A stretch of 54,706 nucleotides of DNA from Desulfuromusa sp. GTDB taxonomy: Bacteria; Desulfobacterota; Desulfuromonadia; Desulfuromonadales; Geopsychrobacteraceae. Within the stretch, counting starts at the first letter, position 1, and the number at the start of each line of letters is the position of its first letter. The stretch lies in the NCBI GenBank assembly GCA_016744675.1, contig JADGDX010000016.1, positions 1-54,706 on the forward strand. Direction: 5' to 3'. The notes under the pieces are model-generated. The model ran no database searches, had not been told where the DNA came from, and worked only from the letters and a program-made list of their open reading frames with translations. The translations under genes were made by a program, and so were the position numbers. Positions 53,922-54,706 of this stretch are shown here, piece by piece.

Positions 53922-54445
53922 TCCTGCCCCCCTTCTAGACGACGTCCAGCGTCTCGCCATTCAGGAAAGCCACCCTCATAAACCAGAACATCATCGTAGC
54001 CAGCCGTCATCAAAACCATCCCCAGATCAAAAGAATCTGTACACCCGTAGCCACTGCAATAAACAACCAATGTTGTATTTGTCGAGACCTTAGATTTGAA
54101 TTCCGCTAAAGAGTCCTTGTGATTTGCATGGGGGAATGAGAGTGCCCCGGCAAGATGATTCTCTTCAAAAGCGGCTGAGTTCCGAGAATCGACAAAAATA
54201 GCTCCCGAGTCCATCAATTCATCTAACTCGTCGATGTCTACTGGCATCGGAAAAGCAACCGTTTCACCTGACATCTCTAGGATCGGTTCTTCAATTGGAG
54301 CAGGCACAGAGACAGACTTGCCAGAAAAAGCATTAAATATCATTTTAAAATTCAAGCTCAAGCCGACGACTGCCGACAAAACGCAGAGAATAAAAGCCTC
54401 GAGGACAATGCGGCGCATTGCCGCGCTAAGGGACAGGCTATTCAT
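53918..54445 (-). CDS. Membrane-anchored rhodanese-like protein
   Basis: The ATG at 54445 gives 175 residues. A signal anchor lies near 12-32, and a rhodanese domain follows (about 60-170): MDSGAIFVDSRNSAAFEENHLAGALSFPH, then the catalytic-loop VVYCSGYGCTDSFDLG with Cys near 133. Rhodaneses move sulfane sulfur. The start overlaps the preceding slyX stop (ATGAATAG), so translation is coupled. The mature domain should be outside the cytoplasmic membrane, next to the MauE-like protein. Confidence 0.87.
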   Translation of the reverse strand: MNSLSLSAAMRRIVLEAFILCVLSAVVGLSLNFKMIFNAFSGKSVSVPAPIEEPILEMSGETVAFPMPVDIDELDELMDSGAIFVDSRNSAAFEENHLAGALSFPHANHKDSLAEFKSKVSTNTTLVVYCSGYGCTDSFDLGMVLMTAGYDDVLVYEGGFPEWRDAGRRLEGGQE

Positions 54446-54632
54446 CTGGTGATTCTTCTGTGGATGGGGCAAGGCCACTGATTGTCGCCCTTAAGCGTTG
54501 GTTGTCCTTACGTAGTTGGGCAATCTTCCGATTGCAATCGGTGAGCACCTCGTTAAGTTCATCAAGTAATTGAGTTTGATGACTGAAGCGAATTTCCAGC
54601 TCGGTCACGCGCTCTTGCAGTTCTTCAAGCAT
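54438..54632 (-). CDS. slyX: SlyX-like coiled-coil protein
   Basis: The ATG at 54632 behind AAGGAG gives 64 residues, MLEELQERVTELEIRFSHQTQLLDELNEVLTDCNRKI. The sequence is a heptad coiled coil followed by a Ser/Pro/Glu tail, which matches SlyX. Its function is unknown; the symbol is by resemblance. It begins a three-gene unit with the rhodanese and MauE-like genes. Confidence 0.8.
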   Translation of the reverse strand: MLEELQERVTELEIRFSHQTQLLDELNEVLTDCNRKIAQLRKDNQRLRATISGLAPSTEESPDE

Positions 54633-54706
54633 GGTTGGTCTCCTTTGGCAGGGCACAATATGTAATGAAAAAGAAAAAAGCCATGAATTATCATCAATAT
54701 TTATAG

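Overview
The window reads as a chromosomal segment from a Geobacter/Desulfuromonas-like bacterium (order Desulfuromonadales or close kin). The main reasons are a nitrogen-fixation locus with no NifA in view but a GnfK/GnfR-type histidine kinase and ANTAR antiterminator, sigma-54 (-24/-12) promoters, a chemoreceptor with a periplasmic c-type heme motif, and several other families common in that group. This is family-level inference; no rRNA, tRNA, CRISPR array or insertion sequence was recognised.

Region 1 (1-3700) ends a branched-chain amino acid ABC operon (livF, then a clear terminator). It continues with a DUF2779 nuclease-like protein, a spermidine-synthase-like protein and a thioesterase.

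Region 2 (3750-27800) is one large nitrogen-fixation island. It holds gnfK, glnK-amtB, gnfR, draT, a draG-macro fusion, three small genes, nifHDK, nifX, a nif ferredoxin, a second NifX-like gene, nifB and modCAB. On the other strand lie nifE-nifN-cowN-arsC-like-trmO-sseB, and nifV plus a GNAT gene diverge from nifE. Control appears layered. Sigma-54 promoters precede glnK, nifH, nifV and probably nifE. Terminators lie in the leaders of glnK, nifH and nifB, each overlapped by a hairpin whose six-base loop has A at position 1 and G at position 4. This is the signature bound by ANTAR proteins, and the ANTAR gene is in the same locus. DraT/DraG then control NifH activity through its conserved arginine. 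Stem-loops sit between nifH and nifD, nifD and nifK, and nifK and nifX.

Region 3 (27800-54706) is ordinary chromosome of mixed function: a YchJ-like protein, a DHH phosphoesterase, a flavoprotein, a DEAD-box helicase, a heme chemoreceptor, ArfB, a GIDE/EF-hand membrane protein with LemA, a J-domain protein, EfpL, Nudix, FetB, a CBS protein, a metal permease, a small molybdopterin oxidoreductase, a FecR/OmpA/CHASE2-HD-GYP signalling operon, an FNT channel, a KamA-type radical SAM enzyme and a MauE-rhodanese-SlyX group.

The most interesting points are the three independently recognisable ANTAR-type antiterminator/terminator switches, the DraG-macrodomain fusion, and draT apparently starting at a CTG codon behind a strong ribosome-binding site.
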